DNA of 64,000 nucleotides from DASUPK01 sp963695805 (GTDB lineage Bacteria > Actinomycetota > Thermoleophilia > Solirubrobacterales > 70-9): the NCBI GenBank assembly GCA_963695805.1, contig CAVOHV010000008.1, forward strand, positions 186,001-250,000, written 5' to 3'. Within the stretch, counting starts at the first letter, position 1. Each line of letters begins with the position of its first letter. The position numbers and the translations under genes were made by a program. The notes beneath the pieces were generated by a model. That model had not been told where the DNA came from, did not search any database, and was given only the letters and a program-made list of their open reading frames with translations. Positions 19,716-29,312 of the stretch are shown here, in pieces.

Positions 19716-19729
19716 CTGGATCTGCGCGG

Positions 19730-20197
19730 CTAGGCCGCGGGCGCGGGCGGCGTGACCGTCGCCTGGATCCGTGCGGATCCGGCCGCCAGGAACCCGACGC
19801 GCTTCGCCGTCTTCTTGGTGAGGTCCCAGGCGTAGCCCCTGTGGAACGGGCCCCGGTCGATCACCGTTGCGGTCACGCTACGGCCCGCGTAGCTGAAGGT
19901 CACCAGCGTGCCGCAGGGGAGCCTCTTGTGGGCGACACCGATGGTCGTCGGAGTGAGGACGGTCCCGCAGGCCGTGGACTTGCCCCAGAACCCGGGGCCG
20001 TACCAGGTGGCCGCCTTGAAGACGGTCCAGCTCGGGGACGAGCTCGGCTGTGCCGTCGGCTCGGTCGGTGTGGTGGGGGTGGTGCCTCCCGGCACGCCGC
20101 TACCGCCCGTCTGCGCACCGGCGACCGGCACTCCGACCCAGAACGCGGCGGCGCATGCGAGTCCAGCGATGGCACGAATTGTTCGCTTGCTCGTCAA
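19730..20197 (-). CDS. RlpA-like secreted double-psi beta-barrel protein
   Basis: A 155-residue protein with a Sec signal peptide (basic start, hydrophobic core, cleavage near VAGAQ), then a Thr/Pro/Ser-rich linker, then a double-psi beta-barrel like RlpA: FKAATWYGPGFWGKSTACG, CGTLVTFSYAGRSVTATVID and RGPFHRGYAWDLTKKTAKR. It probably binds or acts on peptidoglycan outside the cell. Upstream on the same strand is a c-di-AMP riboswitch, which is common before cell-wall enzymes in actinobacteria, so expression is likely tied to c-di-AMP level. Confidence 0.88.
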   Translation of the reverse strand: MTSKRTIRAIAGLACAAAFWVGVPVAGAQTGGSGVPGGTTPTTPTEPTAQPSSSPSWTVFKAATWYGPGFWGKSTACGTVLTPTTIGVAHKRLPCGTLVTFSYAGRSVTATVIDRGPFHRGYAWDLTKKTAKRVGFLAAGSARIQATVTPPAPAA

Positions 20198-20204
20198 CCT
20201 TCCT

Positions 20205-20342
20205 CTTTCGTTGCTTACGGGGTTAGCTGACGGGCTCGCGCTGAAAGATCGCGCTACGCGGCGTACTGCCCGCGATTCGCCCCAACTTGTGGGTCCCCCG
20301 ATCTCCGTCCTATGTCGTGGCGGAGATTCAGCGGAAGAACGC
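20205..20342 (-). promoter_or_regulatory. c-di-AMP (ydaO-yuaA) riboswitch upstream of the RlpA-like gene
   Basis: Read on the minus strand, the leader contains CCGCTGAATC near 20338, GGGGGACCCA near 20300, TTGGGGCGAATC near 20285, GAGCCCGTCAGCTAACC near 20230 and CGTAAGC just after. These are the conserved blocks of the ydaO class in the right order and spacing. The aptamer ends a few bases before the ribosome site region of the RlpA-like gene. In this class, c-di-AMP binding usually lowers expression of wall hydrolases. Boundaries are approximate. Confidence 0.88.
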
Positions 20343-20453
20343 GCGGCAGACTAGCAGACCCCCGCACGCCTTCCACCCACTCCTGGCATCGGATGTTCTG
20401 GTCCGAACCTTCGGCTCGAATGGAATCGACCAGCACTTCATATGCTCCGCGCG

Positions 20454-21290
20454 ATGGCGGGAGCACTGGTCACCGGAGCGGGACGCGGCATGGGCCTCGA
20501 GATCGCCCGGCGGCTCATCGGCCGCGGTTACGAGGTCGCGGTGACCGACGTCGATGAGGCCAACACCTCCTCCGCGGCCGAGCAGCTCGGCCGGCGGGCC
20601 TGGTCACTGCCGCTCGACGTTACGGACTCCGAGGCCGTCCGCGCCGCCGCCCGGCAGGTGGAGGAGCGATCGGGCTCACTCGACGTCTGGGTGAACAACG
20701 CCGGCATCCTGGTGACCGGCCTCGGCCACGAGCAGGACGTCGACGTCTATCGGCGGCTGATCGAGGTGAACTACCTGGGCACGGTCAATGGCACGCTGGC
20801 GGCCATCGACCGGATGCGAAGCGGCGGACGCGGGCACATCATCAACCTGATCTCGCTCGCCGGCCTGGCTGCGGCGACGGGGATCATCGGCTACTCGGCC
20901 AGCAAGCACGCCTCGATCGCTTTCAGCCTCGGGATGGCCGCCGATCTGCGGCGCGACGGGCTCGGCGGCATCCAGATCTCGTGCGTCTGTCCGGACGGCG
21001 TCTGGACGCCGATGATCAACGACAAGCTCGACGACCCGAACGACGCTCTTTCCTTCTCCGGCGTGATGCTGATGCCCGAACAGGTCGCTGAGCACGTGGA
21101 GGGCCTGCTCGACAAGCCGAAGCCGGTGCTCGCCATTCCACGCTGGCGGGGACAGTTCGCCCGCTTCTTCGACCGCCATCCGAAGCTCTCGCTCAGGCTC
21201 ACCCCGCTGCTCATGCGCGACGCGGTGCGGCGCCAGCGCGCGTTCAAGAGGAAGGTCCAGTCGGGCAAGTGGCCTCCGAAGTCCCGCTGA
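20454..21290 (+). CDS. Short-chain dehydrogenase/reductase
   Basis: A 278-residue classical SDR. The cofactor loop is TGAGRGMG near residues 6-13, the NNAG motif is in VWVNNAGILV, and the active site is a Ser followed by YSASK. An acidic residue after the second strand (TDVDEAN) favours NAD(H). ATG 20454 is preferred to ATG 20442, which adds only four residues. The 3' end overlaps the methyltransferase ORF by 22 bp, so the two are co-transcribed. The substrate is unknown. Confidence 0.88.
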   Translation: MAGALVTGAGRGMGLEIARRLIGRGYEVAVTDVDEANTSSAAEQLGRRAWSLPLDVTDSEAVRAAARQVEERSGSLDVWVNNAGILVTGLGHEQDVDVYRRLIEVNYLGTVNGTLAAIDRMRSGGRGHIINLISLAGLAAATGIIGYSASKHASIAFSLGMAADLRRDGLGGIQISCVCPDGVWTPMINDKLDDPNDALSFSGVMLMPEQVAEHVEGLLDKPKPVLAIPRWRGQFARFFDRHPKLSLRLTPLLMRDAVRRQRAFKRKVQSGKWPPKSR

Positions 21291-21913
21291 GGGGGCCACA
21301 CGACCCCGGCACGCGAGCCGGGCGTTTCCACACCGTCCGCGAGCCGATGCCCCTCTCCGGCTGGCTTCGTTACCCGGCCGCCTGGTGGCGAGCCCGCCGC
21401 GGCAGCACCCCCGAGCGCCCCTGGATCGTCCCGGCGGCAATCGGCTACCTGCGCAGGCGAATCCGCTCGAACTGGTCGGTGCTCGAGCTGGGCGCGGGTC
21501 GGTCGTCGCCGTGGCTCGCGCGCCGTGCGGGTCGGGTGCTCTCCTTCGAGGACAACGGGATCTGGGTCGATCAGACGCGAGCGCGGCTGCGCGAGCTCGG
21601 CTTCGACAACGTCGAGCTGCGTCAGCTGCCCGTCGATGAGTTCGCCGGCGAGGTGGAGGCCCTGCGGGATGTCCGCTTCGACCTCGTGGTGGTCGACTTT
21701 CTCGAGGCTCCAACCGTGACGCGGATGGATGTCCTCAGGCCGGCAATGAGCAAGGTGCGGGCGGGGGGCCTGTTGCTCCTGGACGATTCGGATCGGCCAG
21801 GGTATGCGGAGGCCTTCCAGCTGCTCGCTGACTGGCGCTTCAAGAAGTTCGTGGGCGTCAAGGACGGCTGGCCCGAGGCCTGCGAGAGCGGCATCTTCCG
21901 CCGGCCCAAATAG
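21269..21913 (+). CDS. Class I SAM-dependent methyltransferase-like protein
   Basis: About 214 residues with a Rossmann-type start VLELGAGRSSPWLARRAGRV near residue 71 and a following acidic strand end VLSFEDN, matching SAM-binding motifs. A later FDLVVVDF segment forms the usual fourth strand. The GTG at 21269 gives overlap with the SDR gene; an ATG at 21347 is an alternative start. The target of methylation is unknown. The stop is followed at once by the inverted repeat shared with the rnpB terminator. Confidence 0.75.
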   Translation: MASEVPLRGPHDPGTRAGRFHTVREPMPLSGWLRYPAAWWRARRGSTPERPWIVPAAIGYLRRRIRSNWSVLELGAGRSSPWLARRAGRVLSFEDNGIWVDQTRARLRELGFDNVELRQLPVDEFAGEVEALRDVRFDLVVVDFLEAPTVTRMDVLRPAMSKVRAGGLLLLDDSDRPGYAEAFQLLADWRFKKFVGVKDGWPEACESGIFRRPK

Positions 21914-21938
21914 AAGAGGCCCCTTGCGGGGCCTCTTC
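21913..21938 (-). terminator. Hairpin terminating rnpB (and possibly the converging methyltransferase gene)
   Basis: GAAGAGGCCCC and GGGGCCTCTTC form an 11-bp stem with a TTGC loop, immediately downstream of the rnpB 3' end. Read on the minus strand it is followed by TATTT. It lies directly after the methyltransferase stop on the other strand, so it may work in both directions. Confidence 0.75.
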
Positions 21939-21942
21939 CTTA

Positions 21943-22273
21943 GCGAGTCTGTAAGCCGGATTCTGTCGGGGGCAGCCATCCATCTTTGCGGCCCACCTGG
22001 ACCTCGCCGGGCCGGGTCGGAGGTCCTGCTTGGCCTTGCACCTGGCGGGGTTTGCCATGCGCGCCAACGTCACCGCGGCGCCGGTGCGCTCTTACCGCAC
22101 CGTTTCACCCTTGCCTGTGCGCGGCTCACGTGTGGCCGCGCCATCGGCGGTCTGTTCTCTGCGGCACTTTCCCGCGGGTTTCCCCGGGTGGGCGTTACCC
22201 ACCGCCATGCCCTTTGGTGTCCGGACTTTCCTCGAAGACTCCTTTCGGCGATCTCCGCGACTACCCAACTCGC
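21943..22273 (-). ncRNA. rnpB: RNase P RNA, bacterial type A
   Basis: On the minus strand the 5' part has GAGGAAAGTCCGGAC near 22230, the conserved P4 region, and the 3' end has CAGAATCCGGCTTACAGA, the matching conserved end. GCGAGT at the 5' end (22268-22273) pairs with ACTCGC at the 3' end (21943-21948) to form P1. The length of about 331 nt and the segment order fit type A. It is the catalytic RNA that trims tRNA 5' leaders. Predicted ORFs across this region are spurious. Confidence 0.93.
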
Positions 22274-22279
22274 ACCCCC

Positions 22280-22285
22280 AGCATA
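22280..22285 (-). promoter_or_regulatory. Likely -10 element of rnpB
   Basis: TATGCT on the minus strand ends 7 bases before the predicted rnpB 5' end at 22273, the spacing expected of a sigma-70 type -10 box. The -35 region (TTCGGC with 18-bp spacing) is poor. The rest of 22286-22455 holds nothing recognisable apart from the leader of the next gene. Confidence 0.5.
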
Positions 22286-24558
22286 GTCCGAATCGGCGGC
22301 TCCGCCGAACCGCTTCCCCCAGTTTTCGAGCGCACATCGAGGCCAGGTCGAGGGGCTCGGATCCAAAACTAGGGTGCCTGAACGGGGTGCCGTCTTTGGT
22401 GGATCTTGTCCGACTGGCGCTCCCCGTGCTCTGTAATTCCGGTTAGGCACTGAGGATGGGCAGTCTCCGGAAATTCGCGTACCTGGCTGCTGCCATCGGC
22501 ATCATCACCAGCTTCCTCCCCTCCCAGGATCGGGCCGCCGCGGACACCTTCTCCGATTCCGGGTTCGCGACCGAGAGGGTCGCCACCCTCCCGCCGTTCA
22601 CCCTGGTCGGCATGGCGTTCGCTCCGGACGGACGCATGTTCGTCTGGCAGAAGAACGGCGTCGTGCGAGTGATCAAGAACGGGCAGCTGCTGCCCACGCC
22701 GTTCATCGACCTGAGCGCCAAGGTCAACACGTTCGACGACCGCGGGTTCTGGGGTCTCGCGTTCGATCCGCAGTTCGCCAGCAACGGCCGCATCTACATG
22801 ACCTACACGTTCGAGAATGCGGGCAATCCGAACAGCAGCGCCCCTCGGACCGCACGCCTGGTGCGGGTTACGGCCGACCCGGCGAATCCCGATGTTGCCC
22901 TGCCGGGAAGCGAGCAGGTGATCCTCGGCAGCGTCGGCACGCCACCGTGCAGCGCCCTGCCTGCCGAGCGCCGACTGCATCGGCTCGGATGGCGGCTCGC
23001 ACACGCTCGGGTCCCTTCGTTTCGCGCCCGACGGCACCCTGTTCGTCGGAGTCGGCGATGGCTCCGACGGTGATGCGAACTCGCTGCGCGCCCAGGACCT
23101 GAACAGCCCGAACGGGAAGATCCTGCGGATCAATACCGACGGAACCGCGCCAACGGACAACCCGTTCTACGACGGGACCAACTCCTGGCGATCGAAGGTG
23201 TGGGCCTACGGGCTCCGAAACCCGTTCGGGTACGCGATCCAGCCCGGGACCGATGAGATCTACATGGGCGAGGTCGGCTGGAACACCTGGGAGGAGGTCG
23301 ACCACGGGCCCGCCGGGACGAACTTCGGCTGGCCGTGCTACGAGGGAACCGGCCCGCAGCCGTTCTTCCAGGCGAATTTCGCTGCGCAGTGCGCCCTGAT
23401 CAGCCCGGTGACGCCGCCGTTCTACACCTACAACCACTCAGCTGGTGGCTCCGCGGTGATCGGCGGGCCGTTCTACACGGGCACGGCGTACCCAGCGCAG
23501 TATCACGACAACTTCTTCTTCGCCGATTACACGGGGAACTGGATCCAGCGGGTGGTGTTCGACGCCAACCACCACCCGTTGTCGGTGCAGCCGTTTGCGA
23601 CCGACGTCCAGAGCCCGGTGAATATCACCCTCGGTCCCGACGGGATGCTCTACTACCTCTCGTTCACGACCGGCGAGGTGCGACGTATCCGGTTCAACGG
23701 ACCGGTCGCGGCGGCGTCGGCCACCACGCCGACCAACGGATACTCGCCGCTGACGGTCTCGTTCTCGAGCGCCGGCTCGAGCAACCCCGGGGGAGGGCAG
23801 CTCTCCTACCTCTGGGACTTCGGCGACGGCACGACGTCGACGGCCGCCAATCCATCGCATACCTACACGTCGTCGACGGTGAGGACGTTCACCGCCCGGC
23901 TCACGGTGACCAGCCAGGGCCAGTCGTCGACGGACACGGTCTCCGTGACCGTCGGCAGTCTCCCGCCGACTCCGAGCATCACCGCCCCGGCCAACGGCAC
24001 CACCGTCTATCCCGGACAGACCGTGACGTACCGCGGGTCAGCCACCGATCCGGACGACGGGCACGCTGGGGGGATCCGCCCTGAGCTGGACGGTGCTGCT
24101 TCATCACAACACCCACGTCCACACCTTCGTAGGCGGAACCGGTGACCAGGGGTCCTTCATGGCGGAAGACCACGGAGACATCGGAACCTTCAGCTACGAG
24201 ATCGTCCTCACGGCCACCGACAGCAGCGGGCTGAAGTCCAGCACCAGCGTCAACCTCCCGGTCGCTGCCGACACCTCGCCGCCGACCGACCCCGCGGGGC
24301 TGACCGCGACGGCCGCCGGCACCAGCCAGGTGGGGCTGAGCTGGACGGCATCGACCGACAACGTCGGCGTCGCCGGCTACCGGGTCGAGCGCTGCCAGGG
24401 CACGGGCTGCACGAACTTCGCCGAGGTGGGCACGCCCACCGCCACCACCTTCAGCGACACCGGCCTGGCGCCCTCGACCACCTACCGCTACCGGGTGCGG
24501 GCGATCGATGCCTCCGGCAATCTCAGCGGCTATTCCGCCGTCGCCGAGGCCACCACCG

Positions 24559-25188
24559 GCGCCGCTCCGCCCACGCCCCCGGGCCTGGTCGGGGCCTGGG
24601 CCTTCGCCGAGGGATCCGGCACCACCACCGCGGATTCCTCCGGCAATGGGAACGCCGGCACCCTGGCGGGCGCCAGCTGGACGACCCAGGGCCGCTACGG
24701 CAACGCCCTGAGCTTCAACGGCACGAGCAGCACGGTCCGGGTCGCGGATTCGGCCTCGCTGGACCTGACCACGGCGATGACCCTCTCGGCCTGGATCGAG
24801 CCGACGGCCAGCCAGAGCGGCTGGCGGACCATCCTCCAGCACGAGAGCCGACGCCTACTTCCTCAACGCCAGCAACAGCGACGGACCGCTCCGTCCGTCG
24901 GGCGGCGGGACCCTCGGCGGGAACACCCAGTATCTGAGCGGCCCGAGCGCCAACCCGGTCAACGCCTGGACCTACGTGGCCCTCACCTACGACGGCGCCA
25001 CCATGCGGCTCTACATCAACGGCACCCAGGTCGTCGAGCCGCGCCGCGACCGGCCCCATCCAGACGACGAACAGCCCGCTCTGGATCGGCGGCAACAGCC
25101 CCTACGGCGAGTACTTCCAGGGGCTGATCGACGAGGCCCGGGTCTACAACCGGGCGCTCACCCAGGCCGAGATCCAGAGTGACATGAA
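24559..25188 (+). repeat. LamG-encoding repeat, copy 1
   Basis: This segment encodes PPGLVGAWAFAEGSGTT through YNRALTQAEIQSDM, a concanavalin-like LamG domain. It is almost identical in DNA to 26709-27332, so a recent duplication within the gene is likely. Extra bases near 24843 and 25032 break its frame, while the other copy is intact at those points. Confidence 0.85.
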
Positions 25189-26708
25189 CACCGCCATCGT
25201 GCCCACCGCTCCCGACACGACGCCGCCATCGGCGCCCACCGGACTCTCGGCCACAGCGGTCAGCGGCAGCCGGATCGACCTGAGCTGGACGGCCTCCACC
25301 GACAACGTCGGCGTCGCCGGCTACCGGGTCGAGCGCTGCCAGGGCACGGGCTGCACGAACTTCGCCCAGGTGGGCACGCCCACGACAGCCAGCTTCAGCG
25401 ACACCGGCCTGGCGCCCTCGAGCACCTACCGCTACCAGGTCCGGGCGGTCGATGCCTCCGGCAACCTCAGTGGCTATTCGGCCATCGCCACGGCCACCAC
25501 CCCGACGGTCCGACACGACGCCGCCATCGGCGCCCACCGGGCTCTCGGCCACCGCGGTCAGCGGCAGCCGGATCGACCTGAGCTGGACGGCCTCAACCGA
25601 CAACGTCGGCGTCACCGGCTACCGGGTGGAGCGCTGCCAGGGCACGGGCTGCACGAACTTCGCCCAGGTGGGCACGCCCACGACAGCCAGCTTCAGCGAC
25701 ACCGGCCTGGCGCCCTCGAGCACCTACCGCTACCAGGTGCGGGCCGTCGACGCCTCCGGCAACCTGAGCCCCTACTCCGCGATCGCCACGGCGACCACCC
25801 CGGCGGCGGCCGACACGACGCCGCCATCGGCGCCCACCGGGCTCTCGGCCACGGCGCTCAGCACCACCCGGATCGACCTGAACTGGACGGCCTCGACGGA
25901 CAACGTCGGCGTCACCGGCTACCGGGTCGAGCGCTGCCAGGGCAACAACTGCACCAACTTCGCCCAGGTGGGGACGCCGACCGCCACCAACTACAGCAGC
26001 ACCGGGCTGCAGGCGAACACCAACTACCGCTTCCGGGTGCGAGCTGTCGATGCCGGCGGGAATCTGAGTCCCTATTCCGCCATCGTGAGCAGTCGAACCC
26101 TCGCCGCCGACACCACCCGACCCACCGCTCCGACGGGACTCACCGGGACGGCGGCGGGACCGACGCAGATCAACCTCGGCTGGACGGCCTCCACCGACAA
26201 CGTCGGCGTCAGCCGGCTACCAGGTGGAGCGCTGCCAGGGCGCGGGCTGCACCAACTTCGCACAGATCGCCACTCCCACCGCCACCACCTACAGCGACAC
26301 CGGCCTCGCAGCCATCGACGACCTACCGCTACCGGGTCCGGGCCGTCGACGCCGCCGGCAACCTCAGCACCTACTCCAACGTCGCCACGGTGACGACGCC
26401 GGCCGTACTGGATACCTCGGCCCCGACCGCTCCATCGGCGCTGACCGCGACCGCCGCCGGGTCCTCTCAGGTGAACCTGAGCTGGACGGCCTCGACGGAC
26501 AACGTCGGCGTCGCCGGCTACCGGGTCGAGCGCTGCCAGGGCACGGGCTGCACCAACTTCGCCCAGGTGGGCACGCCCACCGCGACGACCTTCAGCGACA
26601 CCGCGGTCTGTCGCCCTCGACCACCTACCGCTACCAGGTGCGCGCCGTCGATGCCGCGGGGAACCTGAGTCCCTATTCCGCGATCGCCATAGCGACAACC
26701 GGCGTCGC

Positions 26709-27332
26709 TCCGCCCACGCCGCCGGGTCTGGTCGGGGCCTGGGCGCTTCGCCGAGGGAGCCGGCACCACGACCGCGGATTCCTCCGGCAATGGGAACATC
26801 GGAACCCTGGTGGGCGCCAGCTGGACGACTCTGGGCCGCTACGGCAACGCCCTGAGCTTCAACGGCACGAGCAGCACGGTTCGGGTCGCGGATTCGGCCT
26901 CGCTGGACCTGACCACGGCGATGACCCTCTCGGCCTGGATCGAGCCGACGGCCAGCCAGAGCGGCTGGCGGACCATCCTCCAGCACGAAGCCGACGCCTA
27001 CTTCTTAAACGCCAGCAACAGCGACGGACCGCTCCGTCCATCGGGCGGCGGGACCCTCGGCGGGAACACCCAGTACCTGAGCGGGCCGACGCGCCAACCC
27101 GGTCAACGCCTGGACCTACGTGGCCCTCACCTACGACGGCGCCACCATGCGGCTCTACATCAACGGCACCCAGGTCTCGAGCCGCGCCGCGTCCGGCGCC
27201 ATCCAGACCACGAACAGCCCACTCTGGATCGGCGGCAACAGCCCCTACGGCGAGTACTTCCAGGGGCTGATCGACGAGGCCCGGGTCTACAACCGGGCGC
27301 TCACCCAGGCCGAGATCCAGAGCGATATGAAC
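26709..27332 (+). repeat. LamG-encoding repeat, copy 2
   Basis: Near-identical partner of the repeat at 24559-25188. It has its own frame breaks near 26744 and 27090, where copy 1 is intact. The complementary pattern of breaks is the best evidence that the intact gene once had both copies in frame. Confidence 0.85.
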
Positions 27333-27363
27333 GCCCCGGTTCCCACTGGCTCTTGATCGCGCG

Positions 27364-27543
27364 TCAGGAGAGCGAGGAGCCGCAACTGTCGCAGCCGCTG
27401 CGCTCCAGCTCTCCGTGACACACCGGGCACTCCGCCCGGCCGTGAGCCGTCAAGGCCTCCCAGGCGTCGAGGATCGAGTCCTCGAGCGTCACCTCGTACG
27501 GCTCGAACAGACGGGCCTCCTTCTCGACGGCAAGGACCGTCAC
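27364..27543 (-). CDS. Small zinc-ribbon protein coupled to lexA
   Basis: A 59-residue protein that begins VTVLAVEKEARLFEPYEV and ends with CPVCHGELERSGCDSCGSSL, so two CxxC pairs form a probable zinc ribbon. The GTG start overlaps the lexA stop as GTGA, and AGGAGGG inside the end of lexA is its ribosome site. It is shorter than usual ORF cut-offs. Co-translation with lexA puts it under SOS control; its function is unknown. Confidence 0.75.
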   Translation of the reverse strand: MTVLAVEKEARLFEPYEVTLEDSILDAWEALTAHGRAECPVCHGELERSGCDSCGSSLS

Positions 27544-28157
27544 GAGACCCTCCTGAAGACTCCGACGACGCGGCCCAGGAGGCGCACGTCTCGGGTGCGA
27601 ATCGGCTTCATGCTCTTGTTCTCCGGCTGCAGCCGGACCTGATCCTTCTCACGGAAGAAGCGCTTCACGGTCGCCTCGTCGCCGATCATTGCCACCACGA
27701 TCTCACCGTCGCGGGCGCGCTCCGTGGGGCGCACCACGACGAAGTCCCCCTCGAGGATTCCGGCGTCCTTCATCGACTCGCCCCGGACCCGGAGGATGTA
27801 GTCGCCGTCCTCGCCGCCGACGACGTCGGGAACGTCGAGGTAGTCCTCGATGTTCTCCTCGGCCAGGATCGGCTCGCCGGCGGCCACCTGCCCGACCAGG
27901 GGAAAGCCCGAGGGGCGGACGGCCTTCTTGGCCCGCTCCACCAGCACCTCGAGCGCACGGGGCTTGGACGGGTCCCGCTTGACCACGCCGAGGCTCTCGA
28001 GCTTCGAGAGGTGCGCGTGCACCGTGGAGGACGAATGGAGGCCAACCGCCTTCCCGATCTCGCGCACCGTGGGCGGGTAGCCGTGCTTGCTCAGGTAGGT
28101 GCCGATGAAGTCGAAGATCTCCCGCTGGCGCTTCGTCAGGTCCTTGACGAGGTCCAC
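27540..28157 (-). CDS. lexA: LexA repressor
   Basis: A 205-residue SOS repressor and self-cleaving protease. The N-terminal winged helix has PTVREIGKAVGLHSSSTVHA as recognition region. The cleavage site is Ala-Gly in GQVAAGEP, the catalytic Ser is in RGESMKDAG and the Lys in EATVKRFF. The GTG start at 28157 has AGGAGGG upstream. A LexA box and a good promoter lie upstream, so the gene is autoregulated and induced by DNA damage through RecA. Confidence 0.96.
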   Translation of the reverse strand: MDLVKDLTKRQREIFDFIGTYLSKHGYPPTVREIGKAVGLHSSSTVHAHLSKLESLGVVKRDPSKPRALEVLVERAKKAVRPSGFPLVGQVAAGEPILAEENIEDYLDVPDVVGGEDGDYILRVRGESMKDAGILEGDFVVVRPTERARDGEIVVAMIGDEATVKRFFREKDQVRLQPENKSMKPIRTRDVRLLGRVVGVFRRVS

Positions 28158-28208
28158 TTAACCCTCCTCAGTCAGCCGCACTCGATGGGCGGCAGTCGAT
28201 GCGATGGG

Positions 28209-28222
28209 CGAACACATGTTCG
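28209..28222. promoter_or_regulatory. LexA binding site (SOS box)
   Basis: CGAACACATGTTCG is a perfect palindrome matching the Gram-positive LexA consensus CGAACRNRYGTTYG. It lies 51-64 bases upstream of the lexA GTG and directly after the -10 box of its promoter, so LexA bound here would block its own transcription. Confidence 0.92.
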
Positions 28223-28223
28223 G

Positions 28224-28252
28224 AGAGTACCGCCCCCCACGGACGGTTTCAA
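28224..28252 (-). promoter_or_regulatory. lexA promoter
   Basis: On the minus strand TTGAAA (28247-28252) and TACTCT (28224-28229) are separated by exactly 17 bp, a good sigma-70 type promoter. The SOS box lies immediately downstream and would cover the transcription start. Confidence 0.75.
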
Positions 28253-28332
28253 GCAGCGTTCTGGGCCGAACGATCTCCAACCGCGCCCCGCTGAGCTTCC
28301 CGCGCCCGCCGACTATCATCGACGGCCCTCAG

Positions 28333-28463
<131 letters not shown>

Positions 28464-28487
28464 CCTAGGAACTATTTCGAGCTCGGC

Positions 28488-29216
28488 CTACTTCTTGGTC
28501 GCCTTGCACTTCTGGACCGACGTCGAGCTTCTGCTCGAGCCGTCGGCGTAGGTTTCCGTCGCCATGTCGGTCCACTTCTTCTTCTTGCACCGGGCCATGA
28601 CGTAGTAGGTCGTCTTGCCCTTCTTCTTGCCGGTCTTGATCTTGCCGATCGCCACCTCGAAATGCGTGAGCGACGTCCCGGTGGGCGGAATCGGGGTGGT
28701 CAGGGTGTTGGTCTTGGTGTTAAGCGTGCCGATCCCGGTCGTGCTGAACGAATAGGCGCCGGACGGGAGGAACAGGTCGGTGTGAAAGCCGATCGGCGGG
28801 CTGCCGCCGCCACTGGGGATGCCGTTGTACGCGGTCACCTTCCCAGTGAGGGCACCGCCGTTGACCACGACACTGCCCACGCCGACCTTGCTCTTGCTGC
28901 AGAGGCTCATCGCCGTGGAATCCGGCTTGGTGCTGATCGAGCTCAGGTCGCACTGGGCCAGGTTGCCCGGCGTGAACTTGATGTCCTTGCTGAACTGAAC
29001 GACGGTCGTGGTCGGCGTCGGGCTGAACCCGCCCGTGAAGAACGTATCGAGGGTGCTGGTGATCGCTGCCGGGCCGAACGTCTTGGCCGATTGCTTCGCC
29101 GGCGAGATGTTGGCTCCGTAGGTGAAGCCGGTGACGGCCGCAGACGCGGTCCCGCTCATCAACAGAGCACCGACGACCCCCAGTGACCCCGTGAGCACGA
29201 ATCTGTGCTTGCTCAT
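28488..29216 (-). CDS. Secreted hypothetical protein
   Basis: A 242-residue protein with a clear Sec signal peptide (MSKHRFVLTGSLGVVGALLM, cleavage near ASAA). The mature part is Ser/Thr/Gly-rich and beta-like, with a Lys-rich C-terminus (KIKTGKKKGKTTYYVMARCK) and four cysteines. The second ATG at 29216 is chosen because AGAGGA lies 7 bases before it; the ATG at 29222 has no spacing. I do not recognise the family. It is probably a cell-surface or exported structural protein. Confidence 0.75.
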   Translation of the reverse strand: MSKHRFVLTGSLGVVGALLMSGTASAAVTGFTYGANISPAKQSAKTFGPAAITSTLDTFFTGGFSPTPTTTVVQFSKDIKFTPGNLAQCDLSSISTKPDSTAMSLCSKSKVGVGSVVVNGGALTGKVTAYNGIPSGGGSPPIGFHTDLFLPSGAYSFSTTGIGTLNTKTNTLTTPIPPTGTSLTHFEVAIGKIKTGKKKGKTTYYVMARCKKKKWTDMATETYADGSSRSSTSVQKCKATKK

Positions 29217-29312
29217 CCTCATTCCTCTTTCCCTTTTCGTCTTTGGGCTGCGGCTCCTGTCCGCCTAAATCCCAAGGGAACCTACCGCTGATCACTTCAG
29301 AAGATTGTCCCG

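Larger units (their letters stand above)
22456..27356 (+). pseudogene. Large secreted PQQ-type sugar dehydrogenase with PKD, FnIII and LamG domains, broken by about ten frameshifts
   Basis: Joining frames gives a protein of roughly 1,630 residues. A signal peptide (MGSLRKFAYLAAAIGIITSF) leads into a glucose/sorbosone dehydrogenase beta-propeller (to about 23700: GFWGLAFDPQFASNGRIYMT, VWAYGLRNPFGYAI, GPAGTNFGWPCYEG), a PKD domain (LSYLWDFGDGTTS), an FnIII repeat, a LamG domain, five more FnIII repeats and a second LamG, ending QSDMNAPVPTGS. Frame breaks fall near 22964, 24060, 24843, 25032, 25511, 26211, 26310, 26605, 26744 and 27090. Comparing the near-identical repeat copies shows most are one extra base, so sequence error is more likely than decay. 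The intact protein would be an extracellular sugar-oxidising, carbohydrate-binding protein. Confidence 0.85.

Noticed and set aside
21986..22450. Several ORFs over the rnpB region
   Set aside because: They overlap a structured RNA with conserved RNase P blocks and have no protein similarity that I can see.
24283..26703. Repeats that could suggest a CRISPR array
   Set aside because: The repeats are about 295-bp protein-coding FnIII units without short spacers, and no cas gene is present.
22456..27356. Biological pseudogene or phase-variable gene
   Set aside because: Breaks are present in many unrelated genes including essential argS, and repeat copies show the missing frame, so error is simpler.
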